Positions 45,633-55,250 of a stretch of 64,000 nucleotides of DNA are shown here, one piece after another. This DNA is from Gammaproteobacteria bacterium (GTDB taxonomy: Bacteria > Pseudomonadota > Gammaproteobacteria > SZUA-152): the NCBI GenBank assembly GCA_029882975.1, contig JAOUJW010000020.1:1-64000 (forward strand). The letters are read 5' to 3'. The position numbers were made by a program, and so were the translations under genes. Each line of letters opens with the position of its first letter. Positions within the stretch are counted from its first letter, which is position 1. The notes below the pieces were generated by a model that worked only from the letters and a program-made list of their open reading frames with translations, had not been told where the DNA came from and ran no database searches.

Positions 45633-47000
45633 CTACTCATTTTCCATGGTGTCTGTGCGTTTAAAGAAAGCGGGATCGATATTATGGCGATTCAGTAGGC
45701 GATAAAACTCGGTACGATTGCGCTTGGCCAATCGTGCAGCCTGGCTCACTTTACCCGAAGTGATTTGCAGTAACTGACACAAATACTGTCGCTCAAAACG
45801 ACCTCGCGCTTCGGCATAGGACATAATTTCGTGACTGGGATTTTTTAAAGCCCGCTGCACCAACGAAGCAGGAATAATAGGGGTTGTGGTCAAAACGCAC
45901 ACCTGCTCCACCACATTGAGTAACTGCCTTACGTTTCCCGGCCAGGGTGCAGCCACCAGCAGCTCCATTGCTTCGGGGGAAAAAGCGGTGATTTTTTTCT
46001 TGGTTTTACTCACCACATTTTTCAAAAAATGCTGCGCTAACAATGGGATATCTTCCCGACGCATATTGAGAGCCGGCAAATCGATGGCTACAACGTTGAG
46101 TCGATAATACAAATCCTGACGAAATAAACCGTCCTCCATGGCTTTTTCCAAATCCTTATGGGTTGCGGAAATAACTCTTACATCCACTTCCACATCTTCG
46201 CTGCCACCGATGGGACGAACCCGGTTCTCCTGCAATACACGCAATAATTTTGCCTGCAAGGCCAAAGGCATATCGCCTATTTCATCCAGAAGTAAGGTGC
46301 CGCCATGGGCCGATAAAAACAAACCTTTATTATCTTTAATAGCGCCGGTAAAGGAGCCTTTACGATGCCCGAACAACTCTGACTCCAACAAAGCCTCGGG
46401 GATGGCACTGCAGTTTATTGCCACAAAGGGCTGATTGCGCCTCGGACTGGCCTTATGCAACGCATCGGCGATTAATTCTTTACCGGATCCACTGGGACCG
46501 TTAATAAATACACTGATGTTCTCCTGTGCAATCATACGCACTTGGCGCAGTATGTCCTCCATCGCCGGACTGCGGGTAACAATAGCATCGCGCCAGGAAG
46601 TATCACCGTCTTCTTCATCGGGCTTGATCACCGCAGACAGCTGTAAAGCCTTGTCGACTTTTTCAATGAGTTCCTTGCCGTCAAAAGGCTTGGAAAGAAA
46701 ACTAAACACACCCCGGTTAGTAGCTTCCACCGCCTCGGGAATGGTGCCGTGCGCAGTTAATATGATGACAGGCAAGGAAGGATTCATTTCATGGATCACA
46801 TCAAACAACTCCAAGCCGTCCATACCATCCATGCGCAAATCGGTAATCACCACATCGGGACGCACCACTGCCAATTTGGCGATGGCCTTCTCCGCACTCT
46901 CAACCGCATTGACTTCGTAACCGGCCGACTGCATTCTGATGGACATTAACCGCAACAAATCCGGGTCGTCGTCCACTAATAGGGTTTTGCCTCGAATCAC
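45633..47000 (-). CDS. glrR: sigma-54-dependent response regulator GlrR
   Basis: A 455-residue NtrC-family activator: receiver (1-120, Asp in VVITDLRMDGMDG), AAA+ domain (about 140-370) with Walker A NGPSGSGKEL and the sigma-54 contact loop GSFTGA (Ser in place of the usual Ala), and a C-terminal Fis-type helix-turn-helix ending near RNRTEFYRLLNRH. Order and sequence match GlrR (QseF) of the GlrK-QseG-GlrR system, which controls envelope-stress small RNAs in E. coli. Its start overlaps the QseG-like stop (ATGA). Two matching enhancer palindromes and a sigma-54 promoter lie just downstream. Confidence 0.9.
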   Translation of the reverse strand: MIRGKTLLVDDDPDLLRLMSIRMQSAGYEVNAVESAEKAIAKLAVVRPDVVITDLRMDGMDGLELFDVIHEMNPSLPVIILTAHGTIPEAVEATNRGVFSFLSKPFDGKELIEKVDKALQLSAVIKPDEEDGDTSWRDAIVTRSPAMEDILRQVRMIAQENISVFINGPSGSGKELIADALHKASPRRNQPFVAINCSAIPEALLESELFGHRKGSFTGAIKDNKGLFLSAHGGTLLLDEIGDMPLALQAKLLRVLQENRVRPIGGSEDVEVDVRVISATHKDLEKAMEDGLFRQDLYYRLNVVAIDLPALNMRREDIPLLAQHFLKNVVSKTKKKITAFSPEAMELLVAAPWPGNVRQLLNVVEQVCVLTTTPIIPASLVQRALKNPSHEIMSYAEARGRFERQYLCQLLQITSGKVSQAARLAKRNRTEFYRLLNRHNIDPAFFKRTDTMENE

Positions 47001-47632
47001 TGTGCTGCTTCCTCTGGTTGATTTTGGCGTTGACTGATACTCTCCTCAATGGATTTCAAAGCCTCGAGTTTTTGTTCCAATTGCAACCTGAGCTGCTGTT
47101 CGTGACGCAATTTACGTCGTAAGTTGGTGGACTCCAGCTGGAATTTGGCTTTCTTGTCAATATCTTCCAGTAACACAAAAGCATATTCCCGCAGCGTTGG
47201 AGCATGTTCTTCACTCTCTTCGATAAATTCAATAAGAATGTTTTTGGCTTTCCTGGCGTCATGAAAATGTGCCGTGGGTAAACTCAAGAGCATGGCGAGT
47301 TTAAAGCGGCTGCGCACCGTAGGCTCGCTGACATTGAGTCCACTGATTTTTTCATGCTCCCGGGTTATTTCCGGCTTGGTCAACTCGGCAATAAAGCGCG
47401 AATAACGCATCAAGGTTAACAGGGTTTCTTCATCCGAAGGATTGACGACCGCCATACTGCTTTTGGCTTCTTCCCGCGCCAATCGTTCACTTTCCTTTAG
47501 TTGCTGTTCATATGAAAACTCAGCCACTGGAGCCGGTCGCTCCAACATGGATTGATTGAGCACCTCGCAAGCAGCTAGAAATATAACGACAGTAACACTT
47601 ATAATTATTTTCAAATACATATACAACGTCAT
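46997..47632 (-). CDS. qseG: QseG-like lipoprotein
   Basis: A 211-residue lipoprotein with signal sequence and lipobox VIFLAACEV (lipidated Cys near 22). A tetratricopeptide-like helical region follows, then a long C-terminal coiled coil (about 160-205, RRKLRHEQQLRLQLEQKLEAL). It sits between glrK and glrR with ATGA overlaps on both sides, the position of QseG, an outer-membrane lipoprotein that activates the GlrK (QseE) kinase. Sequence identity to E. coli QseG cannot be judged here; the assignment rests on position and architecture. Confidence 0.78.
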   Translation of the reverse strand: MTLYMYLKIIISVTVVIFLAACEVLNQSMLERPAPVAEFSYEQQLKESERLAREEAKSSMAVVNPSDEETLLTLMRYSRFIAELTKPEITREHEKISGLNVSEPTVRSRFKLAMLLSLPTAHFHDARKAKNILIEFIEESEEHAPTLREYAFVLLEDIDKKAKFQLESTNLRRKLRHEQQLRLQLEQKLEALKSIEESISQRQNQPEEAAQ

Positions 47633-49092
47633 GCAGCCCCCTGAGCCACGTCCAACGGCAATCGCAAGGATACATGCGCTCCCTTTATATTCTTCTCATT
47701 GACAGCGATCTGACCACCGTGCGCTTGCACATAGTCCCTGGCAATTGACAGTCCCAATCCCGTTCCCTTGATGTGCCCTTCAGCAACCGATTCACCTTGG
47801 TAGAACGCCTCAAAAACCCGCTCTTTTTCCCAGGAATGAATCCCCGGCCCGGCATCGCGAATGTCTACCGCCACGCTGTTTTCCAATTTTCTCACCGCAA
47901 TCTCAACTTTTCCTTGTCGAGGAGAAAATTTTACGGCATTTGAAAGCAGGTTATCAAACACCACTCGCAATTTTTCTTTGTCACCGCGGATAGAAACCGG
48001 GTCAAATCGTACATTTAACCGCAGTTGCTTCGACATTATGGCTAATTTCTGATCGGCTATCACCCGACGCATGAGTTTGTCCAAAGGCACTCTATCCTGG
48101 TGTAAATCCGGTTTTTTCAGATGCGCCACGCTAAAATTCAGTAGATCTTCAATTAAATGCTGCAATTGTGCCGTATTAGAACCTAAAATTTGCACCACCT
48201 CCTTTTGTTGCGGTTTCAACTGACCCACCAACCCATCCGCCAATAAATCCGTACCTTCACGCAAAGCGGTTAAAGGCGTTTTCAACTCGTGCGACACATG
48301 GCGCAAAAACTTCACTTTCTCTTCTTCCACCTCTGCCAAACGTTGGCGTAACCAGTTTAAACGCTCTCCCAAAGACTCCAAATCTTGCGGTCCCGCCACC
48401 TGGATGGGGGTAGAAAGTTCCCCATCGCCGAGCTTGCGTATGGCCTGGTCAATTTGTGCAATCGGCCGAGAAATCAAAATGGTAAACCCCAGCACAATCA
48501 GCACCACAGCCGGAATCACTGTTAAGCCAAACCAGAAAATGAGTTTTTGGGCTTTACCTGCCAAATCGTACATCTCTTGCACTTCCCTATCGATGACGGT
48601 TTGACTGCCGTTCAATATTTCCCGTGATCCCGAAGCCAGTTGCTCAAACCCGGCAATTTCCGCCTTGCTCTTTTCACTGTTGTAGGGATTGTTTTCCATC
48701 ACCCGCAGAATTCGCGACTCTATACTGTTTAACTGCGTCAGTTGAAATCGAACTGTTTCCTCCAAGGGAAACGTTAACAAAGTGGCCACCGTCTGCTGAA
48801 ATTTGTCATGCGCTTCTCGATACGCCTTAAACAATGCCACATCCCCCAGCACTTGATATTGCCGGGCCGCGCGTTCCATAACCGTTACCTGCTCCACTAA
48901 CATACGGCTACTTTGAGTCGCAACAGCGGCTTGATACACTGCCCGCTGACTTTGATCCGCCATCTGGTCCGCATACCAGGCGGCCAGACCCAATGCCACC
49001 AACAGGGGTAACACCACAAAGGCAAAACCGAGCAGAATCAGTTTTAGAAACGACTTTGGGCGGGGTAGACTAAAATTTAACTTGCGGTTCAT
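47629..49092 (-). CDS. glrK: sensor histidine kinase GlrK
   Basis: A 487-residue inner-membrane kinase. Two membrane helices (about 15-35 and 180-200) flank a helical periplasmic domain. A HAMP segment (SRPIAQIDQAIRKL) is followed by HisKA (FLRHVSHELKTPLTAL) and HATPase (LLSNAVKFSP, DAGPGI, GTGLGLSIARDYV). The ATG at 49092 (MNRKLNF) is chosen because the upstream 25 codons look non-coding. The gene starts the tightly overlapping operon glrK-qseG-glrR. Confidence 0.9.
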   Translation of the reverse strand: MNRKLNFSLPRPKSFLKLILLGFAFVVLPLLVALGLAAWYADQMADQSQRAVYQAAVATQSSRMLVEQVTVMERAARQYQVLGDVALFKAYREAHDKFQQTVATLLTFPLEETVRFQLTQLNSIESRILRVMENNPYNSEKSKAEIAGFEQLASGSREILNGSQTVIDREVQEMYDLAGKAQKLIFWFGLTVIPAVVLIVLGFTILISRPIAQIDQAIRKLGDGELSTPIQVAGPQDLESLGERLNWLRQRLAEVEEEKVKFLRHVSHELKTPLTALREGTDLLADGLVGQLKPQQKEVVQILGSNTAQLQHLIEDLLNFSVAHLKKPDLHQDRVPLDKLMRRVIADQKLAIMSKQLRLNVRFDPVSIRGDKEKLRVVFDNLLSNAVKFSPRQGKVEIAVRKLENSVAVDIRDAGPGIHSWEKERVFEAFYQGESVAEGHIKGTGLGLSIARDYVQAHGGQIAVNEKNIKGAHVSLRLPLDVAQGAA

Positions 49093-49401
49093 AGGCTCAA
49101 ACCAGAAAATTAGCAGTGTCTCTCCACTGATTGGCGCTGACAGCGAGCGGTTGGGAATGTACATCACACTCTGTTTTTAACCCACCTATTCTACCGTGTC
49201 TCCCTACTAATTAACCACTATACTTTAATTTTTAATATCAATCACTTAACTTTCAAGCTCGAAACTCGTTCGAAATACGGCCCAGAAAAACCGACTCCAT
49301 CTTGAGGAAAAAAGTCCAGTGGATGCGAATAACCCACCTGGATTAAACAAGGTGTCCCTTTATTATTATACAATTAAACTTTTCAGGACGTACTGAAACC
49401 C
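49093..49401. other. 309-bp divergent intergenic region between glrK and the ABC genes
   Basis: AT-rich, with no open frame, no clear terminator and only a weak imperfect inverted repeat around the CCAGTGG / CCACCTGG segment at 49317-49345. It should contain divergent promoters for glrK and the exporter operon. I cannot identify them firmly and see no TGTC-N10-GACA site here. Confidence 0.5.
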
Positions 49402-50286
49402 ATGGAACAGACGCTCGAAGTCAAAAACCTGCACAAAAACTTTAAGAAACTCAATGCTGTAAACGGAATATCCTTTTCTATTCCCGCCGGCAGCTGTTTT
49501 GGCTTACTTGGACCCAACGGCGCAGGCAAAACCACTACCATAGAAATGCTGGAAGGCATTCAGCAAGCCAACAGCGGAGAAATCCTCTATAAAGGGCAAT
49601 CTCTTGGGGATCGCTTCCGTGCCGAAGCCGGCATCATGTTCCAATCGACCGCCTTACCTGAATTTATTACTGTACAGGAAACTCTCGATTTATTTTCCAG
49701 CTTGTATGAAAAAACGGCTGCCATCGACACCTTGATCGATAAATGCGCACTATCCGAGTTTTTACAGCAGGACACCCAAAGCCTGTCCGGAGGACAAAGA
49801 CAACGGGTATTGTTAGCCATTGCTCTGATTAATGACCCGGAAATCATATTTTTGGATGAACCCACCACCGGACTTGATCCTCAGTCCAGACGTAATTTCT
49901 GGGATTTAATCAATCAAATCAAACAGGACAACAAAACCATTCTGATTACCACCCACTATATGGAAGAAGCCCACGCCCTATGCGATGAAATCGCCATTAT
50001 GGATCATGGTAAAATCATCGCCCGTGGCTCTCCCAAGGAACTGTTAACCAGCCACTTTAGTGACACTGTATTGGAATTCCACAACCGGGACGCCGAAGCC
50101 GCCTGCAAAAGCTTAGGACTGCACCCCATAGCCCATGGCGAGCACTTTTCCGTGACCACTCCCGATGTTAACCATACCCTGGAACAACTGATGCAAAAAG
50201 GCGTTTCCCTGAACCAAATGAATGTACGCCACGCAACCCTGGAAGACTTGTTCATTGAATTGACGGGCAAGGAGTTGCGATCATGA
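49402..50286 (+). CDS. ABC-2 type transporter ATP-binding protein
   Basis: A 294-residue ABC ATPase. Walker A is GLLGPNGAGKTTT, the Q-loop is in MFQSTALPEF, the signature is SLSGGQRQRV, Walker B is IIFLDEPTTGLDP and the H-loop is in ILITTHYMEEA. The C-terminal regulatory extension matches the CcmA/drug-exporter type. Its stop overlaps the start of the permease (ATGA), so the two form one exporter. The substrate is unknown; lipid or drug export is common for this class. Confidence 0.92.
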   Translation: MEQTLEVKNLHKNFKKLNAVNGISFSIPAGSCFGLLGPNGAGKTTTIEMLEGIQQANSGEILYKGQSLGDRFRAEAGIMFQSTALPEFITVQETLDLFSSLYEKTAAIDTLIDKCALSEFLQQDTQSLSGGQRQRVLLAIALINDPEIIFLDEPTTGLDPQSRRNFWDLINQIKQDNKTILITTHYMEEAHALCDEIAIMDHGKIIARGSPKELLTSHFSDTVLEFHNRDAEAACKSLGLHPIAHGEHFSVTTPDVNHTLEQLMQKGVSLNQMNVRHATLEDLFIELTGKELRS

Positions 50287-51305
50287 ATCTAAGACGCTTT
50301 AATGCGGTGTTCATCGCCCGTAATTTGGAATTTTACCGCGATCGTTCAGCCTTAGCCTGGAACATTCTTTTCCCGGTATTGCTGGTATTCGGCTTTGCCT
50401 TCGCCTTTTCCAACAAGTCTATGGATGTCTACAAGGTAGGGCTCATGGGTGAAAGCGCCACCATCGCCAAACCGCATTTTTTGGAGGCCAAGTATATACA
50501 GTTTATACCTGTGAGTGACCAGGAAACCGCTCTTCACAAGGTAGCGCGCCACCAACTCGATATGCTGCTAAACACAGACACCCGGCAATACTGGATTAAC
50601 CCCGAGTCACCCAAAGGCTATGTCCTGGAGCGCATGTTCCACGGTACTGAATTGCTGGCACGAAACAAGGATACAGCGTACAAAAAAGGCGAAATCAGCG
50701 GCAAGCAAGTACGCTACATCGATTGGCTGGTTCCCGGGATTCTCGGCATGAACATTATGTTCAGCGCCTTATTTGGTATCGGCTATGTCATAGTGCGCTA
50801 CCGAAAGAACGGAGTTTTAAAACGTCTTAGCGCCACGCCCTTAACTGCACTGGAGTTTCTAAGCGCCCAAATCGCTTCACGCTTGGCACTCATCACCGTG
50901 ATCACCATGGGTGTCTATGCAGGAGTGGATTTTTTCCTGGATTTCAGCATGGCAGGCTCCTATGGCACCTTGTTCCTACTGTTTTTGCTGGGCACGGCCA
51001 GCATGGTCGCCATGGGCCTCATTGTAGCCGCCCGGGTCAGTAACGAGGAATTAGCCGGTGGTATATTGAATATGATCAGTTGGCCGATGATGTTTCTTTC
51101 CGGCGTTTGGTTCTCTTTGGAAAATCTGGACCCAGTGGTTAAGCAGTTGGCGCAGGTCTTTCCTCTGACCCATATGATTGACGGCGTCAGAGCGGTGATG
51201 ATCGACGGAAAAACTTTACCGCAGCTCATTCCTGAAATTGCGACTCTGAGCATCATGACCCTGGTATTTTTGCTGATAGGTGCTGTGGCTTTCCGTTGGA
51301 AGTAA
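50283..51305 (+). CDS. ABC-2 type transporter permease
   Basis: A 340-residue permease with one N-terminal membrane helix (about 25-43), an extracytoplasmic domain of about 120 residues, and five C-terminal helices (from about 155 on, e.g. VPGILGMNIMFSALFGIGYV). ABC2_membrane motifs include RKNGVLKRLSATPLTALEFL and MISWPMMFLSGVWFSLE. It is coupled to the ATPase by a 4-bp overlap and converges with the DUF374 gene. Confidence 0.9.
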   Translation: MNLRRFNAVFIARNLEFYRDRSALAWNILFPVLLVFGFAFAFSNKSMDVYKVGLMGESATIAKPHFLEAKYIQFIPVSDQETALHKVARHQLDMLLNTDTRQYWINPESPKGYVLERMFHGTELLARNKDTAYKKGEISGKQVRYIDWLVPGILGMNIMFSALFGIGYVIVRYRKNGVLKRLSATPLTALEFLSAQIASRLALITVITMGVYAGVDFFLDFSMAGSYGTLFLLFLLGTASMVAMGLIVAARVSNEELAGGILNMISWPMMFLSGVWFSLENLDPVVKQLAQVFPLTHMIDGVRAVMIDGKTLPQLIPEIATLSIMTLVFLLIGAVAFRWK

Positions 51306-51327
51306 TCCCTAACTATGACTTCAAACT

Positions 51328-52014
51328 CTATGACTCCAAACTCGCTTCAGCCTGCTTCACCAATGCCTGCAATCGAGTTTGAGCCAGCAACCGCGCCTCT
51401 TCCAGCTCTTCTTTAGAAGATCTTTTTGCCACATAAACCGGCTCACCTACTACAATTTGCACGCGCGCAAACGGTTTGGGGATCAGAAACTGATCCCATG
51501 AGGAAAGTTTCCAGTAGCGATCAGCAGCAAAGGCAATGGGTAAAATAGGCGCTCCTGTGATTTGCGACAACAGGACCACGCCGGCTTTGAAATGGAAAAC
51601 AGGTCCGGTAGGACCATCCGGCGTATGTATTGGAGACACCTTATCCTGGGTAACTAAGCGATACAAATCCCGGATTGCTGCAGCTCCGGTACGTGTTGCC
51701 GAACCCCGTACTACGCCAACCCCCCAAGATTGTACCAAGCGCGCCGGAAGTTCCCCGTCCACTGAAGGACTAATTAATACGCCGACACCCAAACCTCGTC
51801 GCACCAGTTGTACCATGTAGTAGAAACAAAAAAGAATTTGCTGGTGCCAATAACAAGGGATAACCGCTTGGCCTTGCTGCAGAAACGGCCTTACATGCTC
51901 GTCACCCTGCACGGCCTGTACACGGCAACTAAACCATATGAACCGTATGATGGCAGATAACACCGGCTTGGCGAACCAATATGCCAAACGCCGGCCTGTG
52001 GTCATTTTTCTCAC
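51328..52014 (-). CDS. DUF374 lysophospholipid acyltransferase family protein
   Basis: A 228-residue membrane-associated protein of the DUF374 branch of lysophospholipid acyltransferases. The catalytic His lies in PCYWHQQILF, followed by the conserved SPSVDGEL, GSATRTGAAAI and TPDGPTGP motifs. An N-terminal hydrophobic helix anchors it. Relatives acylate lipid A or other lysolipids. It lies between an exporter and an acyl-AMP ligase, both on the opposite strand. It is one of two acyltransferase-like sequences in the window and the only one with intact-looking motifs. Confidence 0.85.
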   Translation of the reverse strand: MRKMTTGRRLAYWFAKPVLSAIIRFIWFSCRVQAVQGDEHVRPFLQQGQAVIPCYWHQQILFCFYYMVQLVRRGLGVGVLISPSVDGELPARLVQSWGVGVVRGSATRTGAAAIRDLYRLVTQDKVSPIHTPDGPTGPVFHFKAGVVLLSQITGAPILPIAFAADRYWKLSSWDQFLIPKPFARVQIVVGEPVYVAKRSSKEELEEARLLAQTRLQALVKQAEASLES

Positions 52015-52223
52015 ATTAATCCTCTAGCAATGCAAAAACATACCAACTGAACCCACCTCAACTGGATTTTGGTCCACTTTGCAGCCCAAAACTCCGTTTT
52101 CAAGATAAATCCAGGTAATTGACATTTTTTCCCGAAGCGTGCGCCGGGGCCGCCATTTTAACCGAACTTGGGTTATAATACCCCGCCATTTGAGCGGCCT
52201 ACTTACAATACTTTGGACATCCT

Positions 52224-54206
52224 ATGACTTTCCCCACAACCTTGATAGAAGCGATACAACAGAACAAAACCGAACAAAATAAAATCACTTTTATTCACGG
52301 TTTCAATTCGGAAACTCACTTGTCTTATCCCCAACTGTATGAGAAAGCATTGCAACGGCTGTGGGTATTTCAAAGCCGAGGCATTCAGGAGGATCATCAT
52401 GTCATTATTCACAGCAATGATTTGCAGGAATTTCTGATCAGCTTCTGGGCCTGTATTTTGGGCGGTATTGTTGCTGTTCCCGTTGCTGTGGGTATTAGCG
52501 ACGAGCACCGGGGAAAACTGGTGCGTATTTTCAAAAGACTCAATCACGCACAATTAGTCACCAACGAAAAACAAATAGACATGTTATTGAAGTTCCTGGA
52601 CGCCAAACCCGATCTGGATCTAAGCCCAAAACAATTACGCGACGCCGCCATACTGCTGGAGCAACTCCCCGCCGAGGGTGACAAAGCCGAACCCGCGGCA
52701 ATTACGCCGGATCGCATTGCGTTTATCCAGTTTTCCTCCGGCTCTACCCGGGAACCCAAAGGCATCATGCTAAGCCATGCCAATCTCTTGGCCTGCACTA
52801 AAGCCTCCGGGGACCGCAATGGTTATAGCGACAAGGAGACTTTTCTCAGCTGGATGCCTCTAACTCACGACATGGGTTTGATAGGGTTTCACCTGTTCCC
52901 AACTGCCTATGGCATGTCCCATTACCTGATCCCCACGGATTTGTTTAGCCGGCGCCCGCTAATTTGGCTGAAAAAAGCCAGCGAGCACCGCGCCACTGTT
53001 ATTAACTCACCCAACTTCGGCTATAAGCACTACCTGAAAGCCTATCGCAACAAGCCGGATACCACCCTGGACCTCTCCAATGTGCGTTACATCTATAACG
53101 GTGCCGAACCCATCTCTGTGGATTTATGTGAAGATTTTATGCAAACCATGCAAGCCAGCGGCCTGGCAGAACAAAGTATGCAACCGGTATACGGCCTGGC
53201 AGAAGCCACTTTAACCGTAACCATGCCTGAGCCGGACACCGGATTAAAATATGTTTGCGTCGACCGACACCAATTGAAAATCGGCGACCGCATTAAACCT
53301 GCAGAACGTAGCGACCCGGACAGCTTGGCCTTTGTTATTGAAGGACCAAATATCGATTCCTGCGAAATCAAAATTACCGATGAAGACAATAACCGCCTCG
53401 ACGAAAATCACGTAGGTGAAATCCAAATCCGTGGTGCTTCAGTGACCCGTGGCTTTTATCGAGATGAGGCCGGTACGGCCGAGGCCTTCACCGGAGATGG
53501 CTGGCTCGACACCGGCGATGTGGGCTTTATCCAAAACGGTGAACTGATTATTACCGGACGCACTAAAGACATAATATTCGTCAATGGCCAAAACTATTAT
53601 CCCCATGACTTGGAAACCATTGCCCTGAATGCGGATCCCTATCTGGAGTTGGGAAAAATCGTCGCTTATGGCCTGACTCAGGACGTTGCCAAAGACAGCG
53701 AATTGATATTTTTTGTAGTGTTCCGCAACGATTTGAAAATGTTCGTCCCTCTGGTAAGAAATATCAGCCGTACCATTAATGAGCAAACGGGTTTAGTCGT
53801 CTCCAAAGTCATTCCTGTCAACCGAGTCCCCAAAACCACCAGCGGTAAAATTCAAAGGCATCACCTGGGAGCCGCTTATATCAACGGTGACTTCAACGAG
53901 CCGCTGGAACAGCTACAGACCCTAATGGCACCCTTCCGGCAAGATGCCATTGACAACGCAAACAACACTGAAACCGTGGACGTAAACTCCACAGAAGCGT
54001 ATCTGCTGAAGATCTTCAATGAAGCTATGGAGAGCAAAACCTTAGGAAAGAACGATAATTTATTCGAAATTGGTATCAGCTCCCTGGCACTGACGGAGTT
54101 GCATGAAAAAATTGATGTTGAATATCCTGGACGTTTGGATTTGACCGATCTATTCGATCTACCCACCATAACAGAAATCGCCAAACGGATAGACACAAAC
54201 ACCTGA
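52224..54206 (+). CDS. fatty-acyl-AMP ligase fused to an acyl carrier domain
   Basis: A 660-residue two-domain protein. The adenylation domain (1-570) has the P-loop FSSGSTREPKGIMLSH, SWMPLTHDMGLIG, YGLAEATLTV, GWLDTGDVGF and GRTKDIIFVNGQNYYPHDLE. The last of these and the overall layout are typical of FAAL enzymes, which make acyl-AMP and pass the chain to a carrier protein instead of CoA. A carrier domain follows (about 578-655) with the likely phosphopantetheine serine 620 in IGISSLAL. No PKS or NRPS module is adjacent, so it is a stand-alone loading unit. The PfaE transferase could arm its carrier (inference). Confidence 0.88.
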   Translation: MTFPTTLIEAIQQNKTEQNKITFIHGFNSETHLSYPQLYEKALQRLWVFQSRGIQEDHHVIIHSNDLQEFLISFWACILGGIVAVPVAVGISDEHRGKLVRIFKRLNHAQLVTNEKQIDMLLKFLDAKPDLDLSPKQLRDAAILLEQLPAEGDKAEPAAITPDRIAFIQFSSGSTREPKGIMLSHANLLACTKASGDRNGYSDKETFLSWMPLTHDMGLIGFHLFPTAYGMSHYLIPTDLFSRRPLIWLKKASEHRATVINSPNFGYKHYLKAYRNKPDTTLDLSNVRYIYNGAEPISVDLCEDFMQTMQASGLAEQSMQPVYGLAEATLTVTMPEPDTGLKYVCVDRHQLKIGDRIKPAERSDPDSLAFVIEGPNIDSCEIKITDEDNNRLDENHVGEIQIRGASVTRGFYRDEAGTAEAFTGDGWLDTGDVGFIQNGELIITGRTKDIIFVNGQNYYPHDLETIALNADPYLELGKIVAYGLTQDVAKDSELIFFVVFRNDLKMFVPLVRNISRTINEQTGLVVSKVIPVNRVPKTTSGKIQRHHLGAAYINGDFNEPLEQLQTLMAPFRQDAIDNANNTETVDVNSTEAYLLKIFNEAMESKTLGKNDNLFEIGISSLALTELHEKIDVEYPGRLDLTDLFDLPTITEIAKRIDTNT

Positions 54207-54274
54207 CAAACGCACAACGCAGGGTAAAACCGTGTGCAATAGCAACAACGGATATTTAGCACCGCACCGCAAGG

Positions 54275-54445
54275 TTATGCATCAAGCGGTGCCATCTCAA
54301 AATCCGACTTTGATACCCCACAATCGGGACACATCCAATCGTCCGGAATATCGCCCCACAATGTTCCGGGCTCGATTCCTTCTTCCGGCAGCCCTTCCGT
54401 TTCATCATAAATAAATCCACAAACCTGACATTGCCACCGCTTCAT
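54275..54445 (-). CDS. rubredoxin
   Basis: A 56-residue rubredoxin, [15 protein letters not shown] at the start and [14 protein letters not shown] near the end. The four iron-binding cysteines form CxxCG and CPxCG pairs. Rubredoxins carry single electrons in the cytoplasm, for instance to alkane hydroxylases or in oxidative-stress defence. GGGAGCAGAG precedes the ATG at 54445. The gene is convergent with the acyl-AMP ligase, 68 bp from its stop. No reductase or hydroxylase lies beside it. Its short length makes it easy to overlook. Confidence 0.95.
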   Translation of the reverse strand: MKRWQCQVCGFIYDETEGLPEEGIEPGTLWGDIPDDWMCPDCGVSKSDFEMAPLDA

Positions 54446-54704
54446 AAGACTCTGCTCCCATTACGCATCAGTAAGCAGTGTAGATCCATTCCTCACTGCT
54501 GACAATTACTGAACCGTTTTTGCAACAATTGCTGCTACAAAAATAGCCGTAACAATTTTGTAACTAAATAATATCACACCCCATTTTTAGGATATAGTTA
54601 GATAACATTACCACGCATCATTTTAGTGTAAATCTTTAACCAACAGTCGGTTTCCACGACTGTAAGAAACCAACACCGAATACCAAAATAAAACAGGTGA
54701 AAAC

Positions 54705-55172
54705 ATGAAATACTTCCATATGCCCAACATAAAAACCTATGCCAGCGGTTTACCCGTGCTGATTCTTTTCGCCGCCATTGCAGGATTTTCTGCACCGGTG
54801 CTGGGGGATAACAGCAGCACATTAATATTTGGCGTATTGGCCGGCTTGCTCATTGGTCACTTAGTGGGAGTGACGGTTCCAGGTCGCCCCAGCGATGGCC
54901 TCCAAGAAAACGTAAAAACCATCTATGTAGGCAATCTCTCCTTTAACGCCAACCGCCATGATCTGACCAATCTGTTCAAACCCTATGGAGCGGTACATTC
55001 ATCCCGTATCATGATTGATCGCGCCACCCGAAAATCTCGCGGCTTTGGTTTTGTGGAAATGAGCGCCACCAATGCAGACGCCGCCATCGCAGCACTGGAT
55101 GGCATCGACTTCAGTGGGCGTAATATCCGAGTCAATGAAGCCACGCAACAAACACCGCATCACCGCCGCTAA
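54705..55172 (+). CDS. membrane-anchored RRM RNA-binding protein
   Basis: A 155-residue protein with two hydrophobic segments at the N-terminus (about 15-33 and 40-58) followed by one RNA-recognition motif (about 70-148). RNP2 is IYVGNL and RNP1 is KSRGFGFVEM, both with the aromatic residues used for RNA stacking. It ends in a short basic tail (HHRR). Bacterial single-RRM proteins are usually soluble, so the membrane anchor is notable. An earlier downstream ATG is absent, so both segments belong to the protein. It is terminated by the hairpin at 55198-55225. Confidence 0.88.
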   Translation: MKYFHMPNIKTYASGLPVLILFAAIAGFSAPVLGDNSSTLIFGVLAGLLIGHLVGVTVPGRPSDGLQENVKTIYVGNLSFNANRHDLTNLFKPYGAVHSSRIMIDRATRKSRGFGFVEMSATNADAAIAALDGIDFSGRNIRVNEATQQTPHHRR

Positions 55173-55197
55173 GCAATAGGCAGATACCAAATAAAAA

Positions 55198-55229
55198 CCC
55201 CCCGGTAGCTATGCTGCCGGGGGGCTTTT
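55198..55229. terminator. bidirectional Rho-independent terminator
   Basis: Stem CCCCCCGGTAGC / GCTGCCGGGGGG with a short loop (one G-U pair), followed by CTTTT on the + strand and by TTTTTAT on the minus strand. It serves the convergent RRM and binding-protein genes. Confidence 0.9.
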
Positions 55230-55250
55230 CGCTTTAACAACAATCTTGAA

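Noticed and set aside
54232-54414. 60-aa plus-strand open frame
   Set aside because: It is the antisense shadow of the rubredoxin gene at 54275-54445.
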